Assembly (NCBI RefSeq): GCF_025465275.1
Contig: NZ_JAODNK010000031.1
Span: 1 to 64,000, forward strand
Source: Nocardia sp.
GTDB taxonomy: Bacteria; Actinomycetota; Actinomycetes; Mycobacteriales; Mycobacteriaceae
DNA: 64,000 nt
Reading direction: 5' to 3'
Of this stretch, positions 32,603 through 41,918 are shown piece after piece. Every line of letters begins with the position of its first letter. Within the stretch, counting starts at the first letter, position 1. Position numbers and translations under genes: made by a program. The notes beneath the pieces were generated by a model. The model saw only the letters and a program-made list of their open reading frames with translations, was not told the origin of the DNA and did not search any database.

Positions 32603-33757
32603 ATGACTTCGATGCGGAAGATGCGGCGGCTCGTGGTGGCCGGATTGGTGATGGCAGGTGCGCTGACCGCCTGCACCACCGGGGCGGATTCGGGTGCGCG
32701 GCAACCACTTTCCGATGCCGGACGAGCCGACCTGCAGCGAGCGCTCGATGCGGCGGTCGGGGCGGGCACGCCGGGGGTACAGGTGGTCGTCACCGAGCAG
32801 GGGAAGGAGTGGACCGCCACCTCGGGAGTGGGCGATATCGCGACCGGAGCGGGCTTTCCCGCCGCTGCCCGGATCCGGATCGGCAGCAATACCAAGGCTT
32901 TTGTCGCTACGGTGATGATGCAGTTGGTGGCCGCGGGCACCGTGGACCTGGATGCTCCGATCGAGCGATATCTCCCCGGCGTGGTGCAGGGCGACGGTAT
33001 CGACGGCAACCGGATCACCGTGCGAAATCTCATGCAGCACACCAGCGGACTGCCCGAGTATCTGGAACTGCCGGAGCTGGACGGGGATTACGCGGCGATG
33101 CTGAAGCAGCACTTCGACTCCGCCGCGCTGGTGCGCAGTGCGCTGAGCACCATGCCCGCGCACTTCCCACCGGGGGAGAAGGCCGAGTACAGCAATACCA
33201 ACTATCTGATCGTCGGCATGCTGGTCGAGCGGCTCACCGGCAAGCCCTTCGCGGAGGAGATCACCCACCGGATCATCGAACCGCTCGGGCTGAAAGCCAC
33301 CTACATTCCCGCACCGGGTGAGATCGAGCTGCGCGATCCGCACCCGCTGGGATACGAGATCGTCGACGGTCAGCGCACCGACCTCACCCGATTGGAGACC
33401 TCCTGGGCGGGCTCGGCCGGAGCGATGGTCTCCACGGGCAGTGAGGTGAACCGCTTCTTCACCGCTCTCCTGACCGGAAAGCTGGTACAGCCAGCACAAT
33501 TGGCGGAAATGCAGCGCGATCCCAAGCCGCTGACCAATCGCGAGGGCATCGACTACGGCCTCGGCCTGGCACGGCTATCGGTGCCGTGTGGCAAGCAGGT
33601 ATGGGGTCACGGCGGTTCCATCCCCGGTTTCCGGACTTACGACGGGGTGACCGCGGACGGCCGTGCGGTGACCGTGCTGGCAAATCTGCGCGCTTCCGAT
33701 GCGGCCACCGCGGCCGCGCAGCAGCACGTGTTCGATACCGCGATCTGCGCGGCTTGA
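32603..33757 (+). CDS. Secreted serine hydrolase / class C beta-lactamase-fold lipoprotein
   Basis: A 384-residue protein with a lipoprotein signal (VVAGLVMAGALTAC, Cys about residue 23). The penicillin-binding fold shows the SxxK nucleophile in GSNTKAF (about 102), the YSNTNY box near 204, and HGGSIPG near 345. This set fits D-alanyl-D-alanine carboxypeptidases, class C beta-lactamases and esterases. The divergent LysR may regulate it as in ampR-ampC. Whether it hydrolyses beta-lactams cannot be told from sequence. Confidence 0.85.
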   Translation: MTSMRKMRRLVVAGLVMAGALTACTTGADSGARQPLSDAGRADLQRALDAAVGAGTPGVQVVVTEQGKEWTATSGVGDIATGAGFPAAARIRIGSNTKAFVATVMMQLVAAGTVDLDAPIERYLPGVVQGDGIDGNRITVRNLMQHTSGLPEYLELPELDGDYAAMLKQHFDSAALVRSALSTMPAHFPPGEKAEYSNTNYLIVGMLVERLTGKPFAEEITHRIIEPLGLKATYIPAPGEIELRDPHPLGYEIVDGQRTDLTRLETSWAGSAGAMVSTGSEVNRFFTALLTGKLVQPAQLAEMQRDPKPLTNREGIDYGLGLARLSVPCGKQVWGHGGSIPGFRTYDGVTADGRAVTVLANLRASDAATAAAQQHVFDTAICAA

Positions 33758-33776
33758 CGCACAGCCACTACGACCG

Positions 33777-34055
33777 CTAGGACGCGCCGCTACCGCTGGT
33801 AATCCCCTTGCAGGTCACGCTGGAGTTCCCGCTGAGGCTGACAGCGATGCCGCCCGCATCGCAGAAATGCTTCCCGCCCTCGGCGGACCCCGCCGCGAAC
33901 CCGGTCGGTGACAGCGACGACCCGGCGTCGCTGGACACCAGCGTCACGGGCTCCGCTGCCGCGTCCCCGGCGGCGACTACAGCCCCGCCCGCGAAGCAAA
34001 GGCTCGCTACCGCGATGCCTTCGGCGAGCAATCTCCCGGTGCGGGACGCTGGCAT
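33777..34055 (-). CDS. Small secreted protein with a conserved Cys pair
   Basis: A 92-residue product with a Sec signal (RLLAEGIAVASLCFAGGAVVAAGDAAAEP, cleavage after AAA) and a short mature part of about 60 residues holding two cysteines in FCDAGG and SVTCKG. It has no recognised domain. Small secreted Cys-containing proteins of this sort are common in Nocardia and mycobacteria and remain uncharacterised. Confidence 0.55.
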   Translation of the reverse strand: MPASRTGRLLAEGIAVASLCFAGGAVVAAGDAAAEPVTLVSSDAGSSLSPTGFAAGSAEGGKHFCDAGGIAVSLSGNSSVTCKGITSGSGAS

Positions 34056-34172
34056 AGTGCTTCTCCTCTTTGCGCGCGCCGACCGAGGGGTCGCCGTGCG
34101 CGTACTCTAACCGAGGCGAGCTCATTTCAGATCACGTCTGTAACTGTGAATTGCTTATGAGCCCAAACCGGT

Positions 34173-34916
34173 TCAGTCGGTTGTGCCGTGGACCCCGGGG
34201 AACTCCAGATTTGTCCAGCTCGCGGTGCGGGTGAATCCGAGTCGTTCGTACAGGGCCTGTGCCGGATTGGTAGCGGTCACCGACAGGCCCAGGGCCGTCA
34301 GCCCCGCCTCGCCCGCGCGGGCGATCACGTACCGCAGCAATAGTGCGCCCAGTCCGGCATAGCCGGGTGCGGGGTCCCGGAACGCCTCGGATATCCAGGG
34401 GCCTTCGAGTGGTGGCTCGCCCTCGGCGTCCTGAACCAGTACCGCGGCGACCGCCCGATGGCCGTCCCACGCGACGGTGCTGCACGGGTGCAGCGGACCT
34501 AGCATGGTGCCGGCGTAGAGCTGTGCGAGAGCTGCCGGCGAATCGTCGTCATGGTCCGGATGGCCCGGGGGATAGGCGGCCAGTATCGCCTTGTGCAAAG
34601 CGGTGGGCGGAACTTCGCTCGCCGGAAGGAGCTGAAGTCCGGGTGGCAGCTCCGGCTCGGGCTGTGGCGAAGGTAGCGCCAGCGTGTACGTGTGAAAGGT
34701 GCGAAGTCGCTGTGCGCCCGCGGCGACGAGAGCGGCCCCGAACGCGCCTTCTGCGGTAGCGCCCCAACCCGCGAGGGATCGGACGACGGCTGCGGCTGCC
34801 GTGTCGAGGACAATGCCTGTCGCACAAGACAGTTCGTCCGCCCACGGCTGCCCGTCGTGTTCGTCGCGGTCGAAGTACGCGAGCGGGGTTCCGTCGGGAT
34901 CCAGTACCGCGTCGAT
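34173..34916 (-). CDS. GNAT-family acetyltransferase, no ATG/GTG/TTG start
   Basis: The open frame covers about 247 codons from the AUC at 34916. The N-terminal part reads IDAVLDPDGTPLAYFD and EHDGQPWADELS. The C-terminal acetyltransferase domain has the acetyl-CoA loop GYAGLGALLLRYV, then ALYERLGFTRT. No ATG, GTG or TTG lies in frame before a TTG at 34598, which would leave only the C-terminal 141 residues. AGGAG ends six bases before the ATC codon at 34916, the usual start spacing. Either a rare AUC start is used or the start codon is mutated. The stretch from 34598 to 34916 keeps coding-like composition. Confidence 0.6.
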   Translation of the reverse strand: MDAVLDPDGTPLAYFDRDEHDGQPWADELSCATGIVLDTAAAAVVRSLAGWGATAEGAFGAALVAAGAQRLRTFHTYTLALPSPQPEPELPPGLQLLPASEVPPTALHKAILAAYPPGHPDHDDDSPAALAQLYAGTMLGPLHPCSTVAWDGHRAVAAVLVQDAEGEPPLEGPWISEAFRDPAPGYAGLGALLLRYVIARAGEAGLTALGLSVTATNPAQALYERLGFTRTASWTNLEFPGVHGTTD

Positions 34917-35008
34917 CGACCTCTCCTCTGCTCGTGGTGTGCCGTTCGGTGGAGCGTAGCGTGGGGGTTTTCAGCCACCGATTTCACCCAATTAAAGGGA
35001 TGATTCCT

Positions 35009-35893
35009 ATGCTTCGTGGCGCGATCATGTGCAGTGCGGCGGTAGGTGTGCTCGCGGCGGCCGCCTGTTCGTCTTCTTCGACATCGTCTACCGCAACATC
35101 GACCAGCCCGCCGGTGACGTCCGCTTCGAATAGTTCTCCATCGGCCGTGCAGCTCGAAGGCACGCCCACCGGGACGGCGGTGTTGAGCTGGGATCCGACC
35201 ACGACGCTTGTCACCGCGGCGATCGACATGCAGGGCTTCACCCCGAGCAGCAGCCATGCCATGCATATTCATCCGGGCAGTTGTGCCGATCAGACCCAGC
35301 CGCCGTCGGTGCCCTTCCCGGACATCACCGCCGATACCACCGGTGCGGTCCGGCAGAGCGTGGTCAGCGAGCCGGTGCCCGGCGGCATCCCCGGCGGGTC
35401 GTATCTGAACATTCACCTGGCGCCCAGCGCACAGCTCGGAGCATCCACCGATGTGAGCTTCACCCCGATCGGCTGCGCGGACATTCCCGCGGGTACCTCG
35501 GCGGCAGGGCCGGTGACGGTGAAAGTCGCTGCGCCACAGAAGAATGGTGCGGCACCCGCAGGCACGGTCAAGCTCGCCTATGACGGCGCTCAGCACAGTC
35601 TGCAGGTGGTCCTGAACGCCAGTGGGCTGCCCGCCGGCAGTGCCCATGCCGTCCATATCCACTCCGGAAGCTGCGCGGCCCAGGGCGCTGTCCTCTATCC
35701 ACTCCCCGACCTGCAAGCGAACGATGCCGGCGACGCGTCGCTGACGGCAACTGTCGACAATGTCGCTACCGCACCTCCGGCAACCGGGTGGTACGTGAAC
35801 GTGCACATGGGCGCGATGAGCCAGATCCTCGATGCCGCCGGTAACCCCACCCTGCTGTTCGCCCCGATTCTGTGCGCGGACGTCACTTCGTAA
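35009..35893 (+). CDS. CHRD-domain (SOD-like fold) lipoprotein
   Basis: A 294-residue lipoprotein with the lipobox LAAAAC and a Ser/Thr-rich spacer. Two homologous beta-domains follow, each with a near-identical motif: AMHIHPGSC (about residue 91) and AVHIHSGSC (about 214). The HIH pattern is typical of CHRD/superoxide-dismutase-like folds and could bind copper or another metal. No transferable activity is known. The ATG at 35009 has AAAGGGA about eight bases upstream. An internal duplication is clear from the repeated motif. Confidence 0.7.
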   Translation: MLRGAIMCSAAVGVLAAAACSSSSTSSTATSTSPPVTSASNSSPSAVQLEGTPTGTAVLSWDPTTTLVTAAIDMQGFTPSSSHAMHIHPGSCADQTQPPSVPFPDITADTTGAVRQSVVSEPVPGGIPGGSYLNIHLAPSAQLGASTDVSFTPIGCADIPAGTSAAGPVTVKVAAPQKNGAAPAGTVKLAYDGAQHSLQVVLNASGLPAGSAHAVHIHSGSCAAQGAVLYPLPDLQANDAGDASLTATVDNVATAPPATGWYVNVHMGAMSQILDAAGNPTLLFAPILCADVTS

Positions 35894-35976
35894 TGCCGTG
35901 TGACGAACCTGTGCACCCGGCGTGAAAGTTCGGCTCTTCTATCCGTTGGCTCAGGTTCAGCTGGCAAGGTGGGTGC

Positions 35977-37251
35977 ATGACGTCTGTAGTGATAGCCGGA
36001 GCCGGGCTTGCCGGTGTTGCGTGCGCCCATAAGCTGGCTTCGGCGGGCGTCGATGTCGTTTTGATCGACCGCAATGACTATCACCAGTTTCAGCCGCTGC
36101 TGTATCAGGTTGCGACATCACAGCTACCCGCAGAGGACGTCGCGCGGCCCTTGGCGGCGATCTTCGCCAAGCATCCGAACGTGCAGTTGATCCAGTCCGA
36201 GATCATGGATATCGATTTCCGCTCTCGGTCGTTGACGACCGGCGAGGGCGAGACTGTCACGGGCCACTATCTGGTGTTGGCCGCGGGCGCGTGCGCGAAC
36301 TTCTTCGGAACGCCGGGCGCGGCGGAACATTCGTTCCCGCTGTACTCGATCGTCGATGCCGAGCGCCTGCGGCTGCATGTGCGGTCCATGCTCGAAACAC
36401 GTTCGGGGCCGCTCGATGTGGTTGTTACCGGCGGCGGGCCGACCGGCGTCGAGACCGCCGGAGCCTTCGCCGAACTGTTCGCCGCGCTGCGGACGATGGA
36501 GCACGGGGCTGCCTCGGCTCAGGTCTACCTCGTCAACCATGGTGACGCGCTGCTGGCGCCGTTCAGCGAGCGGTCACACAAATACGCCTTCGACAAGCTC
36601 ACCGAACACGGTGTGCGGGTGAAACTCGGTGTGGGCGTGAGCAAGATCGACGCCGCGAGCGTGCAACTCAGCGACGGGACGGTGCTGGCGACGCAGACCA
36701 CGGTATGGGCCGGCGGGGAATCGGCCTCGCCGGTCGCGCACGAATGCGGTGTCGCGCCGGGACATGGCGGGCGCATCGATGTGACCGCAGATCTCACGGT
36801 TGACGGGTATTGGGGCGTCTACGCGATCGGAGACGTCGCGAATATTCGTGACGGAGAGGGCAAGACGCTTCCGCAACTCGGTTCGGTGGCGCAGCAGTCC
36901 GGGGTGTGGGCGGCCGAGAACATTATCCGGGAGATCACGGACAAGGATCGGAAGCCGTTCCACTACAAGGACAAAGGCATCATGGCCATGATCGGTCGCG
37001 GGGCCGCCATCGCCGAGGTCGGCGAGCATCGCCATCACATCCAGGGCCCGGTGGCGTGTGCCGCATGGCTGGGTGTGCATGCCGCATTGCTCAGCGGCGC
37101 GCACAGCAAGGTCGATGCATTCATGTCGTGGGCCTGGGATTACATGGATCGCGATCACGCCGCACTGGTCGAATGTCATGGTGATCCGAAACGCATTGCC
37201 TGGGAAGACGACAAGAAGCCCACCCTGACGACAGTCCGTCCGCCGCGCTGA
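35977..37251 (+). CDS. ndh: Type II NADH dehydrogenase-like flavoprotein
   Basis: A 424-residue two-dinucleotide protein. The FAD motif VVIAGAGLAGVACAHKL (about residues 4-20) and VVTGGGPTGVETAGAF (about 149-164), the NAD region, bracket the typical NDH-2 core; GVYAIGDVANI near 280 is the FAD-closing motif. NDH-2 transfers electrons from NADH to menaquinone without pumping protons. Related sulfide:quinone or ferredoxin reductases share this layout, so the donor and acceptor are inferred. AAGGTGGG lies upstream of the ATG. Confidence 0.78.
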   Translation: MTSVVIAGAGLAGVACAHKLASAGVDVVLIDRNDYHQFQPLLYQVATSQLPAEDVARPLAAIFAKHPNVQLIQSEIMDIDFRSRSLTTGEGETVTGHYLVLAAGACANFFGTPGAAEHSFPLYSIVDAERLRLHVRSMLETRSGPLDVVVTGGGPTGVETAGAFAELFAALRTMEHGAASAQVYLVNHGDALLAPFSERSHKYAFDKLTEHGVRVKLGVGVSKIDAASVQLSDGTVLATQTTVWAGGESASPVAHECGVAPGHGGRIDVTADLTVDGYWGVYAIGDVANIRDGEGKTLPQLGSVAQQSGVWAAENIIREITDKDRKPFHYKDKGIMAMIGRGAAIAEVGEHRHHIQGPVACAAWLGVHAALLSGAHSKVDAFMSWAWDYMDRDHAALVECHGDPKRIAWEDDKKPTLTTVRPPR

Positions 37252-37260
37252 TCCTGGAAC

Positions 37261-37857
37261 TCACACCTTGACGCCGAGCGCCCCCGCGACGGCGCGGGTG
37301 AGGTGATCGGTGATCTCGGCAGGCTGCCAGCGCCGGTGCTCCGCCAGGTCGTAGACGACGCGTTCGTCGAAGATCGTGATCCACAGCAGTACCGCGTAGG
37401 TGACATCGAATTCGGTCGTCTTCCCTTCGCGCGCTAGCGCTTTCAGCACATCGGCGAGTCTGTCGTGCATGGCGGTGATGGCCTCGTCACCGTCCGCGAG
37501 GCGTTCGATGAATCCACTGCTGCTGCGGATGTAGCGCACCGCCGGGCCCCACTGCATCGCCTGCTCGACCCAGGTGCGGCAGAAACGGTGGAAGCGCTCG
37601 ACCGGGTCGAGATCCGCATCGGCGGCGGCATCGATCTCGGCGAAGGCTTCGAGGAGTTGTTCGATGGCGCGGCGATGGAAGGCCTGCATCGCGTCCTGCG
37701 GCGTGGGGAAGTGCCGGTATGCCGTGGCTACTCCGACGCCCGCCTCGGCGGCGAGTTCGGGGATCGAAAAGCCGACCCGACCGGCCTGCAGTAGGGCGCG
37801 GACCGCATCGACCAGCAGCACTCGGCTGCGCTGGGCATCGCTGCGGGTGTTCACGGG
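37261..37857 (-). CDS. TetR-family regulator
   Basis: A 198-residue regulator. HTH: VDAVRALLQAGRVGFSIPELAAEAGVGVATAYRHFPTPQDAM. The C-terminal half is a generic helical ligand domain. It is divergent from an MFS transporter and the intervening 170 bp hold two operator-like dyads (37969-38006), so it likely represses that exporter. GTG at 37857 or an earlier GTG at 37881 are both possible. Confidence 0.85.
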   Translation of the reverse strand, partial: PVNTRSDAQRSRVLLVDAVRALLQAGRVGFSIPELAAEAGVGVATAYRHFPTPQDAMQAFHRRAIEQLLEAFAEIDAAADADLDPVERFHRFCRTWVEQAMQWGPAVRYIRSSSGFIERLADGDEAITAMHDRLADVLKALAREGKTTEFDVTYAVLLWITIFDERVVYDLAEHRRWQPAEITDHLTRAVAGALGVKV

Positions 37858-37968
37858 CACGCTTCCATCCTGCACAAACACGTGCGGCGCCGGGGCAAGT
37901 GGGTCGAAATCGGCGCAACGGGCGAGCCGCGCCGCTCGTTGTCGTAGACCATCATCCGACTTCGAGTA

Positions 37969-38006
37969 GAGAAGTTCTTCTCAATTGTCTATTCTCTAAC
38001 CGAGAA
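37969..38006. promoter_or_regulatory. TetR-MFS operators with TTCTC/GAGAA half-sites
   Basis: GAGAAG-TT-CTTCTC (37969-37982) and TTCTC-TAACC-GAGAA (37992-38006) are two dyads made from the same half-site. The centres are 23-24 bp apart. They lie between the tetR and MFS starts. Confidence 0.65.
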
Positions 38007-38029
38007 GATCTCCTCACTTGGGAGGGTTG

Positions 38030-39199
38030 ATGAGGGCAGCGGTTCCGGGCGCGCTCCTGGTGCTGATCATGGCGCAGCCCAATATGGCCACGGGCATGAT
38101 GCCGTACTACCGGCACGCCTGGTCGCTGGCGCCGCTGCTCATCACCGTGATCTTCGCGGCCTACCTGTTCGCGCTCACGCCGACACTGTCGATACTCGGG
38201 ACACCGTCCTCGCGCAGTGGTTGGTGGTGGCGGATCGGAGTCGGCAGCGCCTTCGGCATGGCGGCGGATCTCGCTATGGCAGTGGCGCATTCGGCGTGGC
38301 CGGCCTGTGTGGCGCGGATCTGCGCCGGACTCTCGGTCGGCCTGGTGACCGGATCGCTGGCCGGATTGATCCTGGAGCGCCGGGGCGAGCGTGGTCGCAC
38401 CGCAATGGCGAGCGCGACCGTATTCGGTTCTGCGCTGGGTACGTTCGCGGCGGCGGGGCTGGCGCAGTATCTCCCCGCGCCGGGCGTCACCGTCTACCTC
38501 GTACATGCGGTGCTGCTCGGAGCTGTTGCGCTGGCGGTACTTTCCGATCGCGTCGCGCGGCCCGCCGCCGCACCGCGCGGTGCGCACGCCCCATATGTCG
38601 AGAGCGAAGCTCCGCTCGCGGGGTATCTCACCGGAATCGCCGCGTGGGTGTCCGCCGGTCTGGTGGTCGCACTGCTGCCGAGTTACGGCGCGGAGCTGCT
38701 GGGCACGAAGAATCTCACGCTGCTGGCGCTGCCGGTGACCCTGTACCTGGTCAGCGCCTGGGTCGCCCAGCGAGTCCTGGCGCCGAATACCCTTCCCGCC
38801 GAGCCGGTCACCGCGCAGCTGATCATCATCACGGGTGTGGCGGTCGCGGCCGCGGTGTCGTGGGTGCCGAGCCTGCCGCTATTGCTCTGCGGCGGCGTGA
38901 TCGCGGGTTGCGGTCAGGGCATCGCGTATCGCACCGGACTCCGGATCGTCAGTGCGGCAACAGCACCCGCCCAGCATGCCCGGATCTCCGCACGGTTCGC
39001 GGCCGTCGCCTATCTCTGCGCGGCGGTCGGCACCATCGGGCTCGGCATTGTCGCCACCGTCGCGTCGATGCGCGACGCGGTATTGGCCGCGGCCGCTGTG
39101 CTGATCGTGGTCGCCGCGACCACCTCGCTCGTCCGTCGGCGCGCAATGGCGCGCGCCGCGGACTCCCACCTCGTTCTGCAGACTTCGACAATCGCATAA
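38030..39199 (+). CDS. MFS transporter
   Basis: A 389-residue protein with about 12 hydrophobic segments and no soluble domains. The first helices are GALLVLIMAQPNMATGMMP and LLITVIFAAYLFALTPTL. GGGAGGG lies three to nine bases before the ATG at 38030. It is divergent from a TetR with matching operators, so it is probably an inducible drug or metabolite exporter. Substrate cannot be inferred. Confidence 0.8.
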   Translation: MRAAVPGALLVLIMAQPNMATGMMPYYRHAWSLAPLLITVIFAAYLFALTPTLSILGTPSSRSGWWWRIGVGSAFGMAADLAMAVAHSAWPACVARICAGLSVGLVTGSLAGLILERRGERGRTAMASATVFGSALGTFAAAGLAQYLPAPGVTVYLVHAVLLGAVALAVLSDRVARPAAAPRGAHAPYVESEAPLAGYLTGIAAWVSAGLVVALLPSYGAELLGTKNLTLLALPVTLYLVSAWVAQRVLAPNTLPAEPVTAQLIIITGVAVAAAVSWVPSLPLLLCGGVIAGCGQGIAYRTGLRIVSAATAPAQHARISARFAAVAYLCAAVGTIGLGIVATVASMRDAVLAAAAVLIVVAATTSLVRRRAMARAADSHLVLQTSTIA

Positions 39200-39256
39200 C
39201 CCGGGCGCCACGTTCCGCACGCAATTATCGGCGTGCGGCTCAGGCATGTCTGAAAG

Positions 39257-39273
39257 GTGTTGTGCTGCAACAC
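39257..39273. promoter_or_regulatory. Palindrome upstream of the five-gene operon
   Basis: GTGTTG-TGCTG-CAACAC (39257-39273) is a perfect 6-bp dyad with a 5-base spacer in the 188 bp before the permease. The half-site resembles GntR/LacI-type operators. No regulator gene is adjacent. Confidence 0.5.
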
Positions 39274-39332
39274 ATTTCGCTGAAATTCTGAAACGGGTTC
39301 GTTACATGCGTTCATCGGTACACAAACTTCGG

Positions 39333-39359
39333 TTGGTTCACTGAATACACAAGAACCAA
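39333..39359. promoter_or_regulatory. Second inverted repeat before the operon start
   Basis: TTGGTTC (39333-39339) and GAACCAA (39353-39359) are exact inverted 7-mers around a 13-base spacer, 29 bp before the permease ATG. They overlap the place where a promoter or ribosome-binding region would lie, so they may act at the RNA level. Confidence 0.4.
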
Positions 39360-39387
39360 ATACATTCCCAGCGAATGGATTCCAGTC

Positions 39388-40824
39388 ATGGCAGCACCCA
39401 CTCGGGTCGGGCCCTCCGCCACGCAGCGGCCGACCGCATTCCGCGTACGCAATACCGACGCCTCGATCGCCTCGGCGACAACCACCGACGGGGCCCTGAA
39501 ACGCACTCTCGGGCGCACCGATCTGATCGCCATGGGGGTCGGCACCATTGTCGGCGCAGGCATATTCGTCACCACCGGCATTGCTGCGGCAACCAAGGCA
39601 GGCCCCTCGATTGTCCTGTCATTCCTGCTGGCAGGGGTGATCTGTGTGCTCGTGGCGCTGTGCTACAGCGAGCTGGCCGCAATGACACCGGTATCCGGCA
39701 GCGCCTATACCTACACTTATTCGACCATGGGTGAGGTGCCGGCCTTCCTTGTCGGATGGAATCTGCTGCTCGAATATGCGGTGGCCGCGGCGGCAATTGC
39801 CATCGGCTGGTCCGGATTATTCGGCGCCGCACTGACCTCGCTTTTCGGTGTCACCCTTCCGAAGGCAATAGCGGCGGGGCCCAGTGATGGCGGAGTAATC
39901 AATCTCCCGGCGGTTGTCATCGTCGGACTCATCGTCGCCGTGCTGGTTTTCGAGGTGAAGATTGCCGCCGCTGTAGTGAAAACGCTGGTGGCGCTGACAG
40001 TTGCCGTACTCATTGTGGTGATCGCGGTCGGTGCGCCCCATGTGCACGTCGCCAATTGGTCGCCGTTCATGCCCTTCGGTGTCAATGGCATCGCGGCGGG
40101 GGCGGCCATGGCCTTCTTCGCCTATCTCGGCTTCGATGTGGTCGCGACCTCGGCCGAGGAGACCCGTAATCCGCGCCGGGATATGCCGTGGGGCATTATC
40201 GGCTCGGTGGTCATCGCGACCATCCTGTACATCGCCGTGAGTGCCGTATTGACCGGTGTCGCACCGTATTCCAGCCTGAACAACTCCGCTCCGGTGGCGA
40301 CCGCGCTGGCCGCGATCGGCGCCGGGTGGATCGGCAAGGTGATCCTGGTGGCCTCGGTGATCGCCCTGACCAAGGGCCTGCTGATGGTGTTCTACGGGCA
40401 GACCCGCCTGCTGTTCGCCATGAGCCGCGACGGGCTGGTGCCGAAGGCATTGTGCCGCACCAGCTCCCGTGGGGCGCCCGTGCGGCTGAGCGTGCTGCTG
40501 GGCACGGTGATCGCCGTGGTGGCCGGGCTGACGCCCATCGACACCGTCGCCGAACTGGTGAATATCGGCGCGCTGTTCGCCTTCCTCATCGTGGCCGTGG
40601 GCGTGATGATCCTGCGCCGCACCGATCCCGACCGGCCGCGACCGTTCCGGACTCCGCTCATGCCGCTGGTGCCGATCGTCGCGATCGCCGGATGCATCTG
40701 GCTGGCAACAACATTCGAGACGTTGACCTGGCTGCGATTCGTGATCTGGAGTGCCGTCGGCGGAGTGCTCTACCTCACCTACGGCCGCCGGCACTCCGTG
40801 GTCGCCGCGGGAGGTGCCGCGTGA
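39388..40824 (+). CDS. APC-family cationic/amino acid permease heading a five-gene operon
   Basis: A 478-residue polytopic protein of the CAT-like APC branch. A short basic N-tail precedes GRTDLIAMGVGTIVGAGIFV, the family's TM1 signature, and a stretch near 85-95 (SELAAMTPVSGSAYTYTY) marks TM3. About 12 helices total. It likely imports the substrate of the downstream enzymes, probably a basic or neutral amino acid. Its last codon overlaps the next gene's GTG in GTGA. The start has weak ribosome binding. Confidence 0.85.
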   Translation: MAAPTRVGPSATQRPTAFRVRNTDASIASATTTDGALKRTLGRTDLIAMGVGTIVGAGIFVTTGIAAATKAGPSIVLSFLLAGVICVLVALCYSELAAMTPVSGSAYTYTYSTMGEVPAFLVGWNLLLEYAVAAAAIAIGWSGLFGAALTSLFGVTLPKAIAAGPSDGGVINLPAVVIVGLIVAVLVFEVKIAAAVVKTLVALTVAVLIVVIAVGAPHVHVANWSPFMPFGVNGIAAGAAMAFFAYLGFDVVATSAEETRNPRRDMPWGIIGSVVIATILYIAVSAVLTGVAPYSSLNNSAPVATALAAIGAGWIGKVILVASVIALTKGLLMVFYGQTRLLFAMSRDGLVPKALCRTSSRGAPVRLSVLLGTVIAVVAGLTPIDTVAELVNIGALFAFLIVAVGVMILRRTDPDRPRPFRTPLMPLVPIVAIAGCIWLATTFETLTWLRFVIWSAVGGVLYLTYGRRHSVVAAGGAA

Positions 40825-41918
40825 CCGCACAGCTGGACAGTTTCTATCCGACCCAGGTCACCTTCGGCACCCTCGACGAGATCCATCGTGCCGCCGCGGC
40901 GGCTCTGGACTCCGATGTATTCGACTTCGTCGAAGGCGGTGCGGGCAAGGAGATCACGCTGCGCGCCAATCTGGCCGCGTTCGGCCGCTGGCGGATTCTG
41001 CCCGAACCGATGAGTGGGGTCGCCGCACCGTCGACCCGCACCGAACTGCTCGGGATATCCCTCGAAACCCCCATAATTACCGCACCTTTCGGCGGTGACG
41101 CCCTGTTCCATCCCGACGGCCACCTCGCTGTCGCCCGGGCTGCTCAGCATCGGGGTGCGCTGTCGATCGTTCCCGAGGCCGGGAGCTTCTCCTACGAACA
41201 GGTGCACACGGTTGCCCCGCGTGCCGCGCGCATTGCCCAGCTGCATCCGTTCGCGCATGCGGCTACGGTGGCGGACCGGGTGCGGCGGGCAGGTTTCGAG
41301 GCACTCTGCGTCACGGTGGACTGCCCGGTCGGCGGCTTCCGCACCCGCAATATGGGCAATCGCTTCGATCCGGACCAGCGCCTCTTCGCGGGCAATCTCA
41401 CCGGCGAGAACGGCGCTCCCGGAGTTGCCGAGGTATTCGGGCAGCTGCTCAAACAGGGCGGGTCCGTGTGGAATTGGGACCAGTTGACGGATGCGGCGGC
41501 CGATTTCGGGCTGCCGTGGATCGCCAAGGGCATTCTCACGCCCGCGGCGGCCGAACGTGCCCTCGCCGCAGGTGCTTCGGCGCTGGTGGTGTCGAATCAC
41601 GGCGGCCGCCAGCTGGATCCGGCGCCTGCCAGCCTGGAGATGCTGCCGGGTATTCGAGCAGCGGTCGGGGCCGAGCTGCCGATCCTGCTGGACAGCGGCA
41701 TTCGCACCGGCAGCGACGTTTATCTGGCACTGGCGCTGGGCGCGGATGCGGTGATCATCGGCCGCTCGGCCATCTACGGGCTCGCGGCGGCCGGTGAGGC
41801 CGGGGTCGATCGGGTACTGGAATTGCTCACCGAAGAATTGCGGACGCTGATGATCCTTTCCGGCGCCGCGACGATCGGCGATATCGGCATCACCCGCCTC
41901 GCGAGGGCCGTCTCGTGA
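40821..41918 (+). CDS. FMN-dependent 2-hydroxyacid oxidase
   Basis: A 365-residue TIM-barrel enzyme of the glycolate/lactate oxidase family. FDFVEGGAGKEITLRANLAAF opens the barrel, AFGRWRILPEPMSG and SIVPEAGSFSYEQ are family stretches, and the catalytic His-Gly-Gly-Arg is VSNHGGRQLD with Lys in WIAKGIL. The C-terminal LLDSGIRTGSDVYLALALGADAVIIG binds the FMN phosphate. It oxidises a 2-hydroxyacid to the 2-ketoacid with oxygen as acceptor or a dehydrogenase partner. GGGAGG precedes the GTG. Coupled to both neighbours by 4-bp overlaps. Confidence 0.88.
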   Translation: MTAQLDSFYPTQVTFGTLDEIHRAAAAALDSDVFDFVEGGAGKEITLRANLAAFGRWRILPEPMSGVAAPSTRTELLGISLETPIITAPFGGDALFHPDGHLAVARAAQHRGALSIVPEAGSFSYEQVHTVAPRAARIAQLHPFAHAATVADRVRRAGFEALCVTVDCPVGGFRTRNMGNRFDPDQRLFAGNLTGENGAPGVAEVFGQLLKQGGSVWNWDQLTDAAADFGLPWIAKGILTPAAAERALAAGASALVVSNHGGRQLDPAPASLEMLPGIRAAVGAELPILLDSGIRTGSDVYLALALGADAVIIGRSAIYGLAAAGEAGVDRVLELLTEELRTLMILSGAATIGDIGITRLARAVS

